From the NCBI GenBank assembly GCA_017647225.1, contig JAGCLA010000056.1, forward strand, positions 1-41,438: 41,438 nucleotides of DNA, in the 5' to 3' direction. The stretch comes from Bacteroidaceae bacterium. GTDB taxonomy: Bacteria > Bacteroidota > Bacteroidia > Bacteroidales > Bacteroidaceae. The translations under genes and the position numbers were made by a program. How positions within the stretch are numbered: position 1 is the stretch's first letter; every line of letters begins with the position of its first letter. The notes below the pieces were generated by a model. That model was not told where the DNA came from. It saw nothing but the letters and a program-made list of their open reading frames with translations, and ran no database searches. Positions 17,401-25,445 of this stretch are shown here, one piece after another.

Positions 17401-17631
17401 TAGGTGTTCTACCGAGTTCAGCGTGTTCTCAAGTGGGCGTGTTACATTGTTCTCAATGTCGGATGCACTCGCACCAGAGTAGCTTGTAATAACCATCATG
17501 GTGTTGGTCTCGATATCCGGCATAAGGTCAATTGGCAACTTCGTGAAGGAGAAGATACCGAATATTACAACCGCAATAAAGCATAGTGCGGTCATAATAG
17601 GCCTTTTTACAGCACTTTCATATAAACTCAT
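14461..17631 (-). CDS. RND efflux pump, inner-membrane permease (AcrB/MexB-like)
   Basis: A 1,056-residue proton-driven exporter of the HAE/AcrB group. It begins MSLYESAVKRPIMTALCF (TM1), continues with LPIDLMPDIETNTMMVITSY in the porter domain, and has the proton-relay motif GNVVDDAIVVLENV in TM4 with the Asp pair at residues 399-400. The second half repeats the plan, ending near GGLTVSTIMTLVYTPVMYCI. Length matches the family. It forms a tripartite system with the adaptor and TolC proteins upstream in the same operon. It exports drugs, bile acids or similar compounds; the real substrate is not visible. Confidence 0.95.
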   Translation of the reverse strand: MSLYESAVKRPIMTALCFIAVVIFGIFSFTKLPIDLMPDIETNTMMVITSYSGASASDIENNVTRPLENTLNSVEHLKHITSKSRENISIVTLEFEYGYDIDDLTNDVRDKLDMISSALPDGVSTPIIFKFSADMMPIMMLSVKAEESMPALYKILDDNIANPLARIDGVGTVSIAGAPKREINIYMNPEKMEAYNITVEAVSSAIGAENRNIPGGNFDIGNNTYALRVEGEFKSPKEMLDIVVGSFNGANIYLKDIARLVDGTEERAQKTYTDGQSGAMIIIQKQTGGNSVEIINSIYEKLPELQKRLPSDVKIGVIMDSSDNIMMTVKALAETIAYALIFVMLVVFIFLGRWRATVIIGITIPFSLIASFIYLLISDGSLNIISLSCLSIAIGNVVDDAIVVLENVTTHIERGSSPKSAAVHGTNEVAISVVASTLTMLAVFFPLTMINGMAGVLFKQLGWMMCTIMVVSTVAALSLIPMMCSQMLKLQKKQSKFFKIFYTPIGRGLDKLDNWYAKRINWAVRHRWTVLIACFSLFIASLFTFPSIKSEFFPSQDSARASATLELPIGTRVERAEEIGLKLTNLWMERYGKDLKACNFTVGQADEENAFASMSDNGSHIIKFNFSFVPLTERPLGLSVICDQMRADIKNSFPEIARFNLQSGGGGMGGQVSASFEIYGYDFAVTDSLAKTLARNLEKSPLISQVNISRSDYQPEYQVDFDREKLAMHGLNLSTAATYLRNRYNGALATYFREDGDEYDVKVRFEPESRTSIADIENVVLYSNNGTKVRVKDVGKVVQRELPPTIERKDRERIVTVDGVMAAGAALSDGVAYGMEIVNDMTIPSGYSIQIAGSYEDQMESNAEMGMLAILIILLVFIVMAAQFESLTYPFIIMFSVPFALSGVLIALYITGTTMNIMSILGAIMLIGIVVKNGIVLIDYTMLLRERGLGIIPATVRAARSRLRPILMTTFTTILGMVPLATSQGVGAEMWRPLGVAVIGGLTVSTIMTLVYTPVMYCIFGSNGIKRNRKKLRAKRELEQYWKEHKSEEMLINAKK

Positions 17632-17654
17632 ATTCTTTAGTTTTAATATGTTTC

Positions 17655-18668
17655 TTATTCAATTACTTCAACCTCAATTTCGTTAGCAAGGCTCTCTTTG
17701 CCTGCAACTACGACTTTTGAATCGGGAATAATACCTGAAAGAACTTCATAGCGGTTGCCAATTCGACGACCAAGCTCAACCTTGTTGTAATATACTTTGC
17801 CATCTTCGTATGTATAAACAAAGTAATCTCCGCTACCGGCCTGCTTGATTACAGCCTGGTCGGGTACAACCACATGTTTCTTTGTTCCGAAGTTTACAAC
17901 AGCCTTGCCATACATGCCCGGACGAATCTTGAGGTTTTCATTGTTAATTGAAATCTCAACAGGGAATGTGTGTGACGCTGCAGAGATTGTTGGGTATATG
18001 ATATCAATGTTGCCCTTGAACTCCTCTTCGCCGTAAGCTTCGAATGTGAGTTTTACATCAAGGTCCTTGGTTGTCTTTGCGTAGTATGATTCGCTGATGT
18101 TTATTTTCATCTTGACAGGCTTAATCTGCTCAACAACAAGGATTGGCTGACCGCCATACATGTCGCCGTCGTCGTAGTTGCGTGCAGAAACAACACCTTC
18201 AATAGGGCTTACAAGAATTGTGTTTTCCAAACGGTTGTCAATGTTCTTCTTGGCAACTTCGAGCTGTGTCTTCATGTTGTCATACTCAGATTTTGAAGTA
18301 CCGCCAATTTTGTAAAGTTCTTCTATACGCTTGAAGTTTGTTACTTGATTGTCATACTGCAATTTTAATTGGTCGAGGCTACTTGCGTCAAGTTGAACAA
18401 GTTGCTGACCTTTTGTTACATAGTCACCGACCTCTACAAGAATCTTTGCAATTCGCAAAGGTGAGTTTGGAATGATATTGTTTTTTACCTCAGCCTCAAC
18501 TGTAGTCGCATACTCCTCAAGCTGTGCAACATCCTCTGTATATACTTGAGCGATTTTAACTTTTGGCTTTTCAGCTTGTTGTACTGCATTTTCGGTTTTC
18601 TCAGGACTGCCACATGAACTTATCAGTGCAGTTGCAATTAATGCAATAATTGTCAGATTTCTTTTCAT
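17655..18668 (-). CDS. RND efflux periplasmic adaptor (membrane fusion protein)
   Basis: A 337-residue lipoprotein with a lipobox ending LISSC (Cys19). The lipoyl/biotinyl half motifs flank a short alpha-hairpin: SPLRIAKILVEVGDYVTKGQQL before it and the conserved VSPIEGVVSARNYDDGDMYG after it, then a beta-barrel domain and the membrane-proximal domain ending KVVVAGKESLANEIEVEVIE. The adaptor links the RND pump to the outer-membrane channel. It starts 15 bp after the TolC stop and ends 23 bp before the pump gene, consistent with one transcript. Confidence 0.93.
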   Translation of the reverse strand: MKRNLTIIALIATALISSCGSPEKTENAVQQAEKPKVKIAQVYTEDVAQLEEYATTVEAEVKNNIIPNSPLRIAKILVEVGDYVTKGQQLVQLDASSLDQLKLQYDNQVTNFKRIEELYKIGGTSKSEYDNMKTQLEVAKKNIDNRLENTILVSPIEGVVSARNYDDGDMYGGQPILVVEQIKPVKMKINISESYYAKTTKDLDVKLTFEAYGEEEFKGNIDIIYPTISAASHTFPVEISINNENLKIRPGMYGKAVVNFGTKKHVVVPDQAVIKQAGSGDYFVYTYEDGKVYYNKVELGRRIGNRYEVLSGIIPDSKVVVAGKESLANEIEVEVIE

Positions 18669-18683
18669 AGACGTATATTTTTA

Positions 18684-20015
18684 TTATTCTTTTCCTAAAA
18701 CTTTGTTCAACTCTGATTTTGCAACCAAGTAGTCATATATGGTGTTGTTGTAAGAGAGTCTTGTATTGGTCAACTGTACTTGTGAGTTTGTCAATTCAAG
18801 TATTGTGCCGTTGCCAATGTCGTAGCGTTTCTGGCTAATCTCAACCCCCTTCTCAGCAAGGCGTACGGCCTCTTTGTTGCTTGAAAGTTGCTCAGAACTT
18901 GCTGTCATGTTGTCGATAAAACTTTGTGCCTGCATGTTAAGCATGCGTTCTGTGTTTACTCTTGTTTCAGCAAGTTGGAATAGTTGTATCTTGTTGCTTT
19001 TCAAGCTTGTGAAATTCTTTGCTTTGAATATAGGAATACTTAAAGACAATGTAACGGACGCAGCATCGCTCCAATTGTATTTTGCGATATTCCAATTGGT
19101 GTTTGAGATAGACTGTACCTGATAACTACCTACAAGTGCCAATGTCGGGATAAATGACGATTTTAATATCTTACGTTGACGACCAATCATGTCTGTTTGC
19201 ATGTCTATCTGACGAAGTGATGAGTTGTCGGTAAGATTTATTTCTGTGTTGGCTACATTTGCCATCTCGTCCTCGTAATTTTCGAGGTTGTCATCAATAA
19301 CAAGTGTTATATCAGCAGTGATGCCCATAAGAACTTTTAGCTGTAAACGTGCAAGTTCAACGGCGTTCTTTCCGCTTACTACCGATGGCCATGCATTGTT
19401 TTTCTGCACCTCTGCGCTAATCTTGTCGTATTCGCTTACAAGGCCCTGCTCGAACATTTTGTTTACAATGTCGAAGTTCGCTTCAGCCAATTTGAAGTTC
19501 TCCAAAAGAACATTGTAAGAATCCTGTGCAAGCATCAGCTGATAGTAGGCCTTTGTTACCTGATTAATCATATCAATCTTTGAACCACGGCTTTTTTCTA
19601 CAGCAAGTTCAAGGTCGTTGTTGCTCAGTTTCATGGTCTCGTAAACTGCTGGAGCATAAAGCGGTATTGCAACCTGAAGAGCACCATTCCATGTGTTAGA
19701 ATTGTCTTTACCCATTTTAATCTCTTGGGTTCTTCCCATAGCTTCCATTTTCATGGATGCCACTTTTGCATTGTAAACGATAGCACCGTCAAGAGTAACC
19801 GAAGGGAGAAGGTTCTGCCAAGCTTCGCTCTTTGAAATCTCTTTCAGTTCAATCTCCTTGTCTGCAATTTTAATTGTTGGGTTCTCGCTCAATGCAAGCT
19901 CGATAGCTTTGTCGAGCGTAATGTGCATTTCGGGAGTGGTCTCTTGTGCATTGACAGTCAGCGTCATTGCTGCCAGCATTGCAACCACTGTTTTTAATCG
20001 CATTTTAAGATTCAT
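18684..20015 (-). CDS. TolC-family outer-membrane efflux channel
   Basis: A 443-residue protein with a signal peptide (cleaved near VNAQE) and the repeated helical-hairpin plan of OEP/TolC proteins: ITLDKAIELALSENPTIKIA at the mature start and, in the second half, AEKGVEISQKRYDIGNGTIL followed by NSQVQLTNTRLSYNNTIYDY, the hallmark second hairpin. It would form the trimeric exit duct of the pump. The start at 20015 overlaps the TetR gene by 11 bp; an ATG four codons later would remove the overlap and is equally plausible. Confidence 0.93.
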   Translation of the reverse strand: MNLKMRLKTVVAMLAAMTLTVNAQETTPEMHITLDKAIELALSENPTIKIADKEIELKEISKSEAWQNLLPSVTLDGAIVYNAKVASMKMEAMGRTQEIKMGKDNSNTWNGALQVAIPLYAPAVYETMKLSNNDLELAVEKSRGSKIDMINQVTKAYYQLMLAQDSYNVLLENFKLAEANFDIVNKMFEQGLVSEYDKISAEVQKNNAWPSVVSGKNAVELARLQLKVLMGITADITLVIDDNLENYEDEMANVANTEINLTDNSSLRQIDMQTDMIGRQRKILKSSFIPTLALVGSYQVQSISNTNWNIAKYNWSDAASVTLSLSIPIFKAKNFTSLKSNKIQLFQLAETRVNTERMLNMQAQSFIDNMTASSEQLSSNKEAVRLAEKGVEISQKRYDIGNGTILELTNSQVQLTNTRLSYNNTIYDYLVAKSELNKVLGKE

Positions 20016-20670
20016 AATTATAACTTGTATTTATTTTATTATTTTCTTTCAGATATGCTTCGATGATTTCTTCACCTTTTGGAGTTGATATTCCTCTTAA
20101 ATAGAAAATGATAAGTGTACGTCCCAGTTCGCGTGGAGGGAACTTGCTTAAACTGTTTTTATCAGAATCCATCTTTGCAGTGAATATTGTTTCAAGATTC
20201 TGTCTCAAAATGTATGAGAAAATCTCGAGATTGGCATCCTCTCTGAACCAGCCTTGTTTGCGTCCTTCTTCAATCCAGGCAAGAAAACGCTTGTCGTTCT
20301 GTTCTTCGTTATGCCTTTTCCTTTTGCATATTTCAGGATATTTCTTGAGGTCTGTAAAAAACTCTTTGTTAATGCTGCTTATTATATCAACATATTTGTC
20401 GTATAACTTCAGGATTATTTCAAGAGTATGCGAGGCATTGCGTACGATTTGTTTTCCCTCGTTGTGGATAATTTCGTTATGAAGTTTCAAGGCTTCGAAT
20501 AGTAATTGCTCCTTATCGCAGAACTGCTCGTAAATTGTACGCTTTGAGATGGATAGAGTTGATGCAATGTCGTCCATTTTGACCTTCTTTATTCCGTGCT
20601 TTGTAAATTGCTCCAGCGCGGTTTTTAATATGAGTTCACGAACATTGTCTTTTGTATTCTCTTCTTTCAC
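20005..20670 (-). CDS. TetR/AcrR-family transcriptional regulator of the efflux operon
   Basis: A 221-residue regulator. The N-terminal helix-turn-helix is classic TetR: ILKTALEQFTKHGIKKVKMD, then DIASTLSISKRTIYEQFCDKEQLLFEAL (residues about 12-60). The C-terminal two thirds would bind a small-molecule ligand. It is the first gene of the efflux operon and a large inverted repeat covers its own promoter, so autorepression and control of the whole operon are likely; that is inference from position. It could be tuned by bile salts or drugs as in related systems. Confidence 0.92.
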   Translation of the reverse strand: MKEENTKDNVRELILKTALEQFTKHGIKKVKMDDIASTLSISKRTIYEQFCDKEQLLFEALKLHNEIIHNEGKQIVRNASHTLEIILKLYDKYVDIISSINKEFFTDLKKYPEICKRKRHNEEQNDKRFLAWIEEGRKQGWFREDANLEIFSYILRQNLETIFTAKMDSDKNSLSKFPPRELGRTLIIFYLRGISTPKGEEIIEAYLKENNKINTSYNYES

Positions 20671-20698
20671 CTCGGTATCCTTTTTACGATTTCGAATG

Positions 20699-20731
20699 CA
20701 AAATTACAACGAAAACTTTTTGTTGCCAAAA
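20699..20731 (-). promoter_or_regulatory. Promoter of the TetR-RND efflux operon
   Basis: On the minus strand TTG (20727-20729) is followed after 20 bp by TAATTTTG (20699-20706), a full match to the Bacteroidetes -33/-7 pattern TTG-N19-21-TAnnTTTG. Transcription should start near 20692, giving a short leader before the TetR ATG at 20670. Confidence 0.82.
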
Positions 20732-20741
20732 AGTTTTCGTT
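20708..20741. promoter_or_regulatory. Probable TetR operator (15-bp-arm inverted repeat)
   Basis: AACGAAAACTTTTTG and its perfect reverse complement are separated by TTGC. The repeat occupies the space between, and includes, the -33 region of the operon promoter, while its edge abuts the -7 element. This is an ideal place for repression by the adjacent TetR protein. Confidence 0.82.
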
Positions 20742-20833
20742 AATAATTGCAATGAAAATGCCGATATTAAAGTTTTTTAGTATTTGAGAAATTGAGAGGT
20801 TTGTTTTATGGATAATCTGAAGGTGAAAATGAT

Positions 20834-20872
20834 AAAAAGCAAAACGCACCGTTCTGGTGCGTTTTGCTTTTT
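20834..20872. terminator. Terminator after the secA-linked small gene
   Basis: A perfect 17-bp stem (AAAAAGCAAAACGCACC with GGTGCGTTTTGCTTTTT) and a 5-nt loop, 7 bp after the stop of the acidic protein gene. It ends the secA transcript and could also stop read-through from the other strand. Confidence 0.92.
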
Positions 20873-20879
20873 ATATCGT

Positions 20880-21314
20880 TTATTCTTCAAGCAGATGCTT
20901 TAAGAATTCATCCATCTCCTCGTCAAAGCCTTTCAGTAGGTCTTCGCTTAGGATTATTGTATCGTCGTCAACAATAAGCAGGTCAACTATCGATTGATGG
21001 TCATCGTCGGTGAGAACGAAAGAGTAGGGTTTTGCTATATTCAGGTTGTCGAAACTTCCGTTTTCGTACATCTCGCCAAGTATTGTCTGAAGCTCTTTTT
21101 CAAAAATCTCCTCGTCGTGTTCTCCCTCCCATTCTAATATATGTACGCGCGCGAGGGTGTTGTCGTCATCGTCCATGATGTTTACATCACCGCTGTTGCC
21201 GTCAATGTATATATGAAAGTCGGTAACCTTGGTTTCTTCTGCAGTAATGAAATCTTTAGTCATCTTTATGATGGCTTCCTGCAATTTGTCGTGTGTTTCT
21301 CTGCTTAAAGACAT
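20880..21314 (-). CDS. Small acidic protein downstream of secA, function unknown
   Basis: A 144-residue soluble protein, strongly acidic, with runs such as IMDDDDN and LIVDDDT and a C-terminus rich in Glu and Asp (GFDEEMDEFLKHLLEE). There is no signal peptide or membrane segment. The layout of alternating strands and helices suggests a compact alpha/beta fold. I do not recognise the family. It begins 11 bp after the secA stop and ends at a strong terminator, so it is cotranscribed with secA; a role in Sec export is possible but not shown. Confidence 0.75.
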   Translation of the reverse strand: MSLSRETHDKLQEAIIKMTKDFITAEETKVTDFHIYIDGNSGDVNIMDDDDNTLARVHILEWEGEHDEEIFEKELQTILGEMYENGSFDNLNIAKPYSFVLTDDDHQSIVDLLIVDDDTIILSEDLLKGFDEEMDEFLKHLLEE

Positions 21315-21325
21315 ATATTTTCTTC

Positions 21326-24300
21326 TTAAAGGTTTTTACCGTGACAATTCTTGAACTTCTTTCCGCTACCGCATGGGCAAGGATCGTTGCGTCCTACAGT
21401 CTTTTCAACACGGATAGGCTCACGTTTTACATTTTCACGTGTGTCCTGTTGTGCTGCTGCCTGCTGGTTAGGGTCGTTCAAGTCAACTTTCGTTTCGTTG
21501 TATCGCTGTTGCTGCTTGTTACGCTTAGGGTCCGGAGCAACTCTTACGTTGCTGTTCTCCTGTACGGGAATCTGTCCGCGTGTCAATATCGATACTGTCT
21601 GGTCGTTTATCTTGTTGACCATCTTGTCAAATAGAGTTACAGACTCCAATTTGAATATCAATAGCGGGTCTTTCTGCTCGTAGCTTGCATTCTGTACGGA
21701 ATGTTTCAATTCGTCAAGGTCGCGAAGGTTCTCTTTCCATGCATTGTCGATGGTATGTAGCAATATCGATTTCTCGAAGCTCTTGATAACCTCTTTTCCG
21801 CGTGTATCGTATGCAGCTTGAAGCGGAACGGGAATCTGGTAAACGTGACGGCCGTCAGTGACAGGAACATATATGTGCTTGTCACGCATGTCTGGGTGCT
21901 CTTTGTAAACAAAATCAATGAACGGAAGTGCAACCTGTGCCATGCGCTCTGTCTTTTGCTTGAAATTCTCCATTGCCGCATCGAAGCATTTTTCGGCTTT
22001 TTCTTCCGGCTCCATCTTGTTGAAGATATCTTCATTCTCAAATGGCAACTCGGTTGTCAGCAGACGGAGCATCTCCATTTTTGCATCTTCGTAGGTGTAG
22101 TCTTCCACGATATGGCAACAGCGGTCCCATACGATGTTTACAATGTCCATACCTATACGTTCGCCAATAAGTGCGTGACGACGTTTTGTGTATATTACGG
22201 TACGCTGTTTGTTCATGACATCGTCATACTCAAGCAGACGCTTACGAATACCGAAGTTGTTCTCTTCAACCTTCTTCTGTGCACGCTCAATTGATTTTGA
22301 AATCATTGAGTGTTCTATCATGTCGCCCTCCTTGAAGCCCATGTATTTGCTGTCAAGTACTTTCGCAATACGGTCTGAGCCGAACAGACGCATCAGGTTA
22401 TCTTCCAATGATACGAAGAATACTGATGAACCCGGGTCACCCTGACGTCCTGCACGTCCGCGTAACTGTCTGTCGACACGACGTGACTCATGACGCTCTG
22501 TACCAATGATGGCTAAACCGCCGGCAGCCTTAACCTCTTCGCTCAACTTGATGTCGGTACCACGACCTGCCATGTTGGTTGCAATTGTTACAGTTCCTGA
22601 AAGACCGGCTTTTGCAACGATGTCGGCCTCTTTCTGGTGCAACTTGGCATTAAGTACATTGTGAGGTATTTTGCGCAAGGTGAGCAAACGACTGAGCAAT
22701 TCTGAAATTTCAACCGATGTTGTACCTACAAGTACGGGACGGCCCTGCTGTACAAGATTTGCAATCTCTTCGATAACCGCATTGTACTTTTCGCGTTTTG
22801 TCTTGTATATGCGGTCGTTCATGTCTATGCGGGCAATAGGACGGTTTGTAGGTATAACCACAACGTCAAGCTTGTATATATCCCAGAATTCGCCTGCTTC
22901 GGTTTCTGCAGTACCTGTCATACCTGCAAGCTTGTGGTACATGCGGAAATAGTTCTGCAAGGTGATTGTCGCAAAAGTCTGTGATGCAGCTTCTACCTTT
23001 ACACGTTCCTTTGCCTCGATAGCTTGGTGAAGACCGTCTGAGTAGCGACGTCCTTCCATGATACGTCCTGTCTGCTCATCGACAATCTTTACCTGTCCGT
23101 CTTCGGTTACGACATATTCGACATCGCGGTCGAACATTGTGTATGCCTTCAACAGCTGGTTGATGGTGTGTACGCGTTCCGATTTGATTGCAAAGTTTGT
23201 GAGCATCTCCTCTTTCTTTGCAATTTTATCTTCGTTTGTTAGTGTGTCGTCGTTCTCGAGCATTGACAATTCCGAAGCAATGTCGGGCAAGACGAAGAGG
23301 CTCTGGTCTGACGCATTTCCTGTAATGAGTTCTATACCCTTGTCTGTGAGGTCAACACTGTTGTGCTTCTCATCAATTACAAAGTATAGCGGTTCTGTAG
23401 CTTCAGGCATGCGACGGTTGTTCTGCTCCATATAGAACTCTTCGGTCTTGAGCAATCCCATCTTTACACCCGGCTCACTCAACAGCTTGATAAGAGCCTT
23501 GTTCTTAGGCAAGGCCTTGTGGCTGCGGAAGAGTGACAGGTAACCGTCGGCAACCTCGTCCTTGTCGCTTGAATATATCTTTGTTCTTGCTTCTGCAAGG
23601 AACTGTGTAGCAAGTTTTTTCTGTGCTTCAACCAGGCGCTCTACCAATGGACGGTACTCCTCGAACATCTGGTCTTCGTTACGTGGAACAGGACCTGAAA
23701 TGATGAGTGGTGTACGTGCGTCATCGATAAGCACTGAATCGACCTCATCGACAATCGCATAGTTGTGCTGGCGCTGAACAAGGTCGTCGGGCTGTGTAGC
23801 CATATTGTCGCGCAGGTAGTCGAAACCGAACTCGTTGTTTGTTCCGAATGTGATGTCTGCGAGGTATGCTCTGCGACGTGCGTCTGAATTGGGCTGATGC
23901 TTGTCGATGCAATCGACTGTCAGGCCGTGGAACATATAAAGAGGACCCATCCATTCCGAGTCACGTTTTGCGAGGTAGTCGTTTACTGTTACTACGTGTA
24001 CACCGTTACCTGTCAAGGCGTTCAGGAATACAGGAAGTGTGGCAACGAGAGTCTTACCCTCACCGGTTGCCATTTCGGCAATTTTACCTTTGTGAAGAAC
24101 AACACCACCGAACAACTGCACATCGTAGTGTACCATGTTCCAGACTGTGTCGTTACCTCCAGCCTGCCAATGGTTGCGGTATATAGCCTTGTCGCCGTCA
24201 ATGGTGACGAAATCGAATTTTGCGGCAAAGTTGCGGTCGGCATCAGTTGCTGTCACTACTACCTCTTCGCTTTCGGCAAAACGGCGTGCGCTGTCCTTGA

Positions 24301-24640
24301 TAATGGCAAAAGCTTCGGGAAGTGCTTCGTCGAGAGCCTTGTCAAGCTTCTCAAGCACCTCTTTTTCCAACTTGTCTATCTGGTTGAAGATTGCTTCTCT
24401 CTTTTCGAGTTCTGTATCTTCGATACTTGCTTTCAGTTCTGCAATTCTTGCACGTTCTGCAGTAACAGTATTCTGTATCTTTTCTTTTAGAGTCTGTGTC
24501 GCTGCACGCAACTCGTCATTGCTCATTGCCGAGATTGAAGGATAGACAGCTTTTACTTTTTCTACCCAAGGCTGAATCTCGCGCATATCACGGCTTGCCT
24601 TATTGCCGAATAGTTTGCTTATAAATTCGTTAAAACCCAT
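21326..24640 (-). CDS. secA: Protein translocase ATPase SecA
   Basis: A 1,104-residue cytoplasmic ATPase that pushes preproteins through SecYEG. It has Walker A MATGEGKT (Lys196), the [16 protein letters not shown] motif (Asp298-Glu299, Walker B), the helicase-like [16 protein letters not shown] and [16 protein letters not shown] motifs, and a zinc-binding SEC-C end ([13 protein letters not shown]: Cys1088, Cys1090, Cys1099, His1100). It is longer than the E. coli protein because of inserts typical for Bacteroidetes. The ATG at 24640 ([17 protein letters not shown]) is chosen; an in-frame ATG at 24697 lies inside the promoter. Confidence 0.98.
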   Translation of the reverse strand: MGFNEFISKLFGNKASRDMREIQPWVEKVKAVYPSISAMSNDELRAATQTLKEKIQNTVTAERARIAELKASIEDTELEKREAIFNQIDKLEKEVLEKLDKALDEALPEAFAIIKDSARRFAESEEVVVTATDADRNFAAKFDFVTIDGDKAIYRNHWQAGGNDTVWNMVHYDVQLFGGVVLHKGKIAEMATGEGKTLVATLPVFLNALTGNGVHVVTVNDYLAKRDSEWMGPLYMFHGLTVDCIDKHQPNSDARRRAYLADITFGTNNEFGFDYLRDNMATQPDDLVQRQHNYAIVDEVDSVLIDDARTPLIISGPVPRNEDQMFEEYRPLVERLVEAQKKLATQFLAEARTKIYSSDKDEVADGYLSLFRSHKALPKNKALIKLLSEPGVKMGLLKTEEFYMEQNNRRMPEATEPLYFVIDEKHNSVDLTDKGIELITGNASDQSLFVLPDIASELSMLENDDTLTNEDKIAKKEEMLTNFAIKSERVHTINQLLKAYTMFDRDVEYVVTEDGQVKIVDEQTGRIMEGRRYSDGLHQAIEAKERVKVEAASQTFATITLQNYFRMYHKLAGMTGTAETEAGEFWDIYKLDVVVIPTNRPIARIDMNDRIYKTKREKYNAVIEEIANLVQQGRPVLVGTTSVEISELLSRLLTLRKIPHNVLNAKLHQKEADIVAKAGLSGTVTIATNMAGRGTDIKLSEEVKAAGGLAIIGTERHESRRVDRQLRGRAGRQGDPGSSVFFVSLEDNLMRLFGSDRIAKVLDSKYMGFKEGDMIEHSMISKSIERAQKKVEENNFGIRKRLLEYDDVMNKQRTVIYTKRRHALIGERIGMDIVNIVWDRCCHIVEDYTYEDAKMEMLRLLTTELPFENEDIFNKMEPEEKAEKCFDAAMENFKQKTERMAQVALPFIDFVYKEHPDMRDKHIYVPVTDGRHVYQIPVPLQAAYDTRGKEVIKSFEKSILLHTIDNAWKENLRDLDELKHSVQNASYEQKDPLLIFKLESVTLFDKMVNKINDQTVSILTRGQIPVQENSNVRVAPDPKRNKQQQRYNETKVDLNDPNQQAAAQQDTRENVKREPIRVEKTVGRNDPCPCGSGKKFKNCHGKNL

Positions 24641-24694
24641 TATGTTGTATTTTTTTATTCTTGAATAATACTTGTTGTGCTTCGCACATCTTTG

Positions 24695-24702
24695 CAAAGA
24701 TA
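24695..24702 (-). promoter_or_regulatory. secA promoter -7 element
   Basis: The minus strand reads TATCTTTG, a perfect match to the Bacteroidetes -7 consensus, 54 bp before the SecA ATG. No clear TTG is visible at -33. It rules out the upstream ATG at 24697 as the start. Confidence 0.6.
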
Positions 24703-24761
24703 ATTAAAACAAGTAAATAAAATGCATTGAAACGCGAAAATAATGCAATAGTTTCTGTTTG

Positions 24762-25340
24762 TTACCAAATGAAACCGAGTCTAATGCTGAAGCTTAAAGC
24801 TATATTGTCGTTATAGGTGTTGAACCAGTTCCAAAGTTGGAATCCGTGATGATAGCCTGTTTCGGCAGGTGTGCCAAAGGCGTAACCGCCACCGACCCAC
24901 GCGTCAGCAATGAAACGTTTATAGCAGAACTGGTATCCCACAGTGCCGAGTAAAGCTCCCATTCGGGCAGGTGTACGGAGTCCTGTCTTTGAATGTGTGT
25001 AGTCGTAGTGTGAATAAATGGCTTCAGGACGTAAGTAAAAACCCATCAACGGCTTTTCAGGGTTGTATTTGCCCATGAAGAATTTGTGTCCGTAGCGTAA
25101 AGTGAAACCTAACGGGTCATTGTGGTATTTGTCATATCCGGCTCCAATGACACTTCCGCAAATCTCGGCACTTTGCTTGATGTCGGCGAATGCACGTTCG
25201 TATGAAATTTTCGTGCTACCGCTTGTCCATGATAAAAAAGTGAGTTTTACAGCATTTTTATAAGGCTTTTGTGCATTTGCTTTTTGGAAAGAGAATAATA
25301 GCAGTGACAAAAGTATTACTGTAAAAAGCTTGTGTTTCAT
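24762..25340 (-). CDS. Small outer-membrane beta-barrel protein, uncharacterised
   Basis: A 192-residue exported protein with a signal peptide (MKHKLFTVILLSLLLFSFQKANAQ). The mature part alternates aromatic and small residues in short strands (FTLRYGHKFFMG, GFYLRPEAIYSHYDYTH) and ends in an aromatic residue (SIRLGFIW), the pattern of a small eight-stranded barrel. I cannot assign a family or function. It stands alone, divergent from the GH110 gene. Confidence 0.72.
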   Translation of the reverse strand: MKHKLFTVILLSLLLFSFQKANAQKPYKNAVKLTFLSWTSGSTKISYERAFADIKQSAEICGSVIGAGYDKYHNDPLGFTLRYGHKFFMGKYNPEKPLMGFYLRPEAIYSHYDYTHSKTGLRTPARMGALLGTVGYQFCYKRFIADAWVGGGYAFGTPAETGYHHGFQLWNWFNTYNDNIALSFSIRLGFIW

Positions 25341-25416
25341 AATAAAAAAAAACGTGTCTGTTGTATGTGTTTACGATAATTTCTGTAAAGGTAGGCAATA
25401 AAAGATATTTTTTACC

Positions 25417-25424
25417 TATCTTCG
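25417..25424 (+). promoter_or_regulatory. Probable -7 element of the GH110 gene
   Basis: TATCTTCG, one base from the Bacteroidetes -7 consensus, lies 21 bp before the GH110 ATG. The -33 box is not evident. Transcription would start near 25431, leaving a very short leader. Confidence 0.45.
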
Positions 25425-25445
25425 CAAAAATAAATATCTTTTTCA

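Noticed and set aside
24641-24697. Longer SecA start at ATG 24697
   Set aside because: The ATG lies within the -7 promoter element, and the added residues are not part of SecA.
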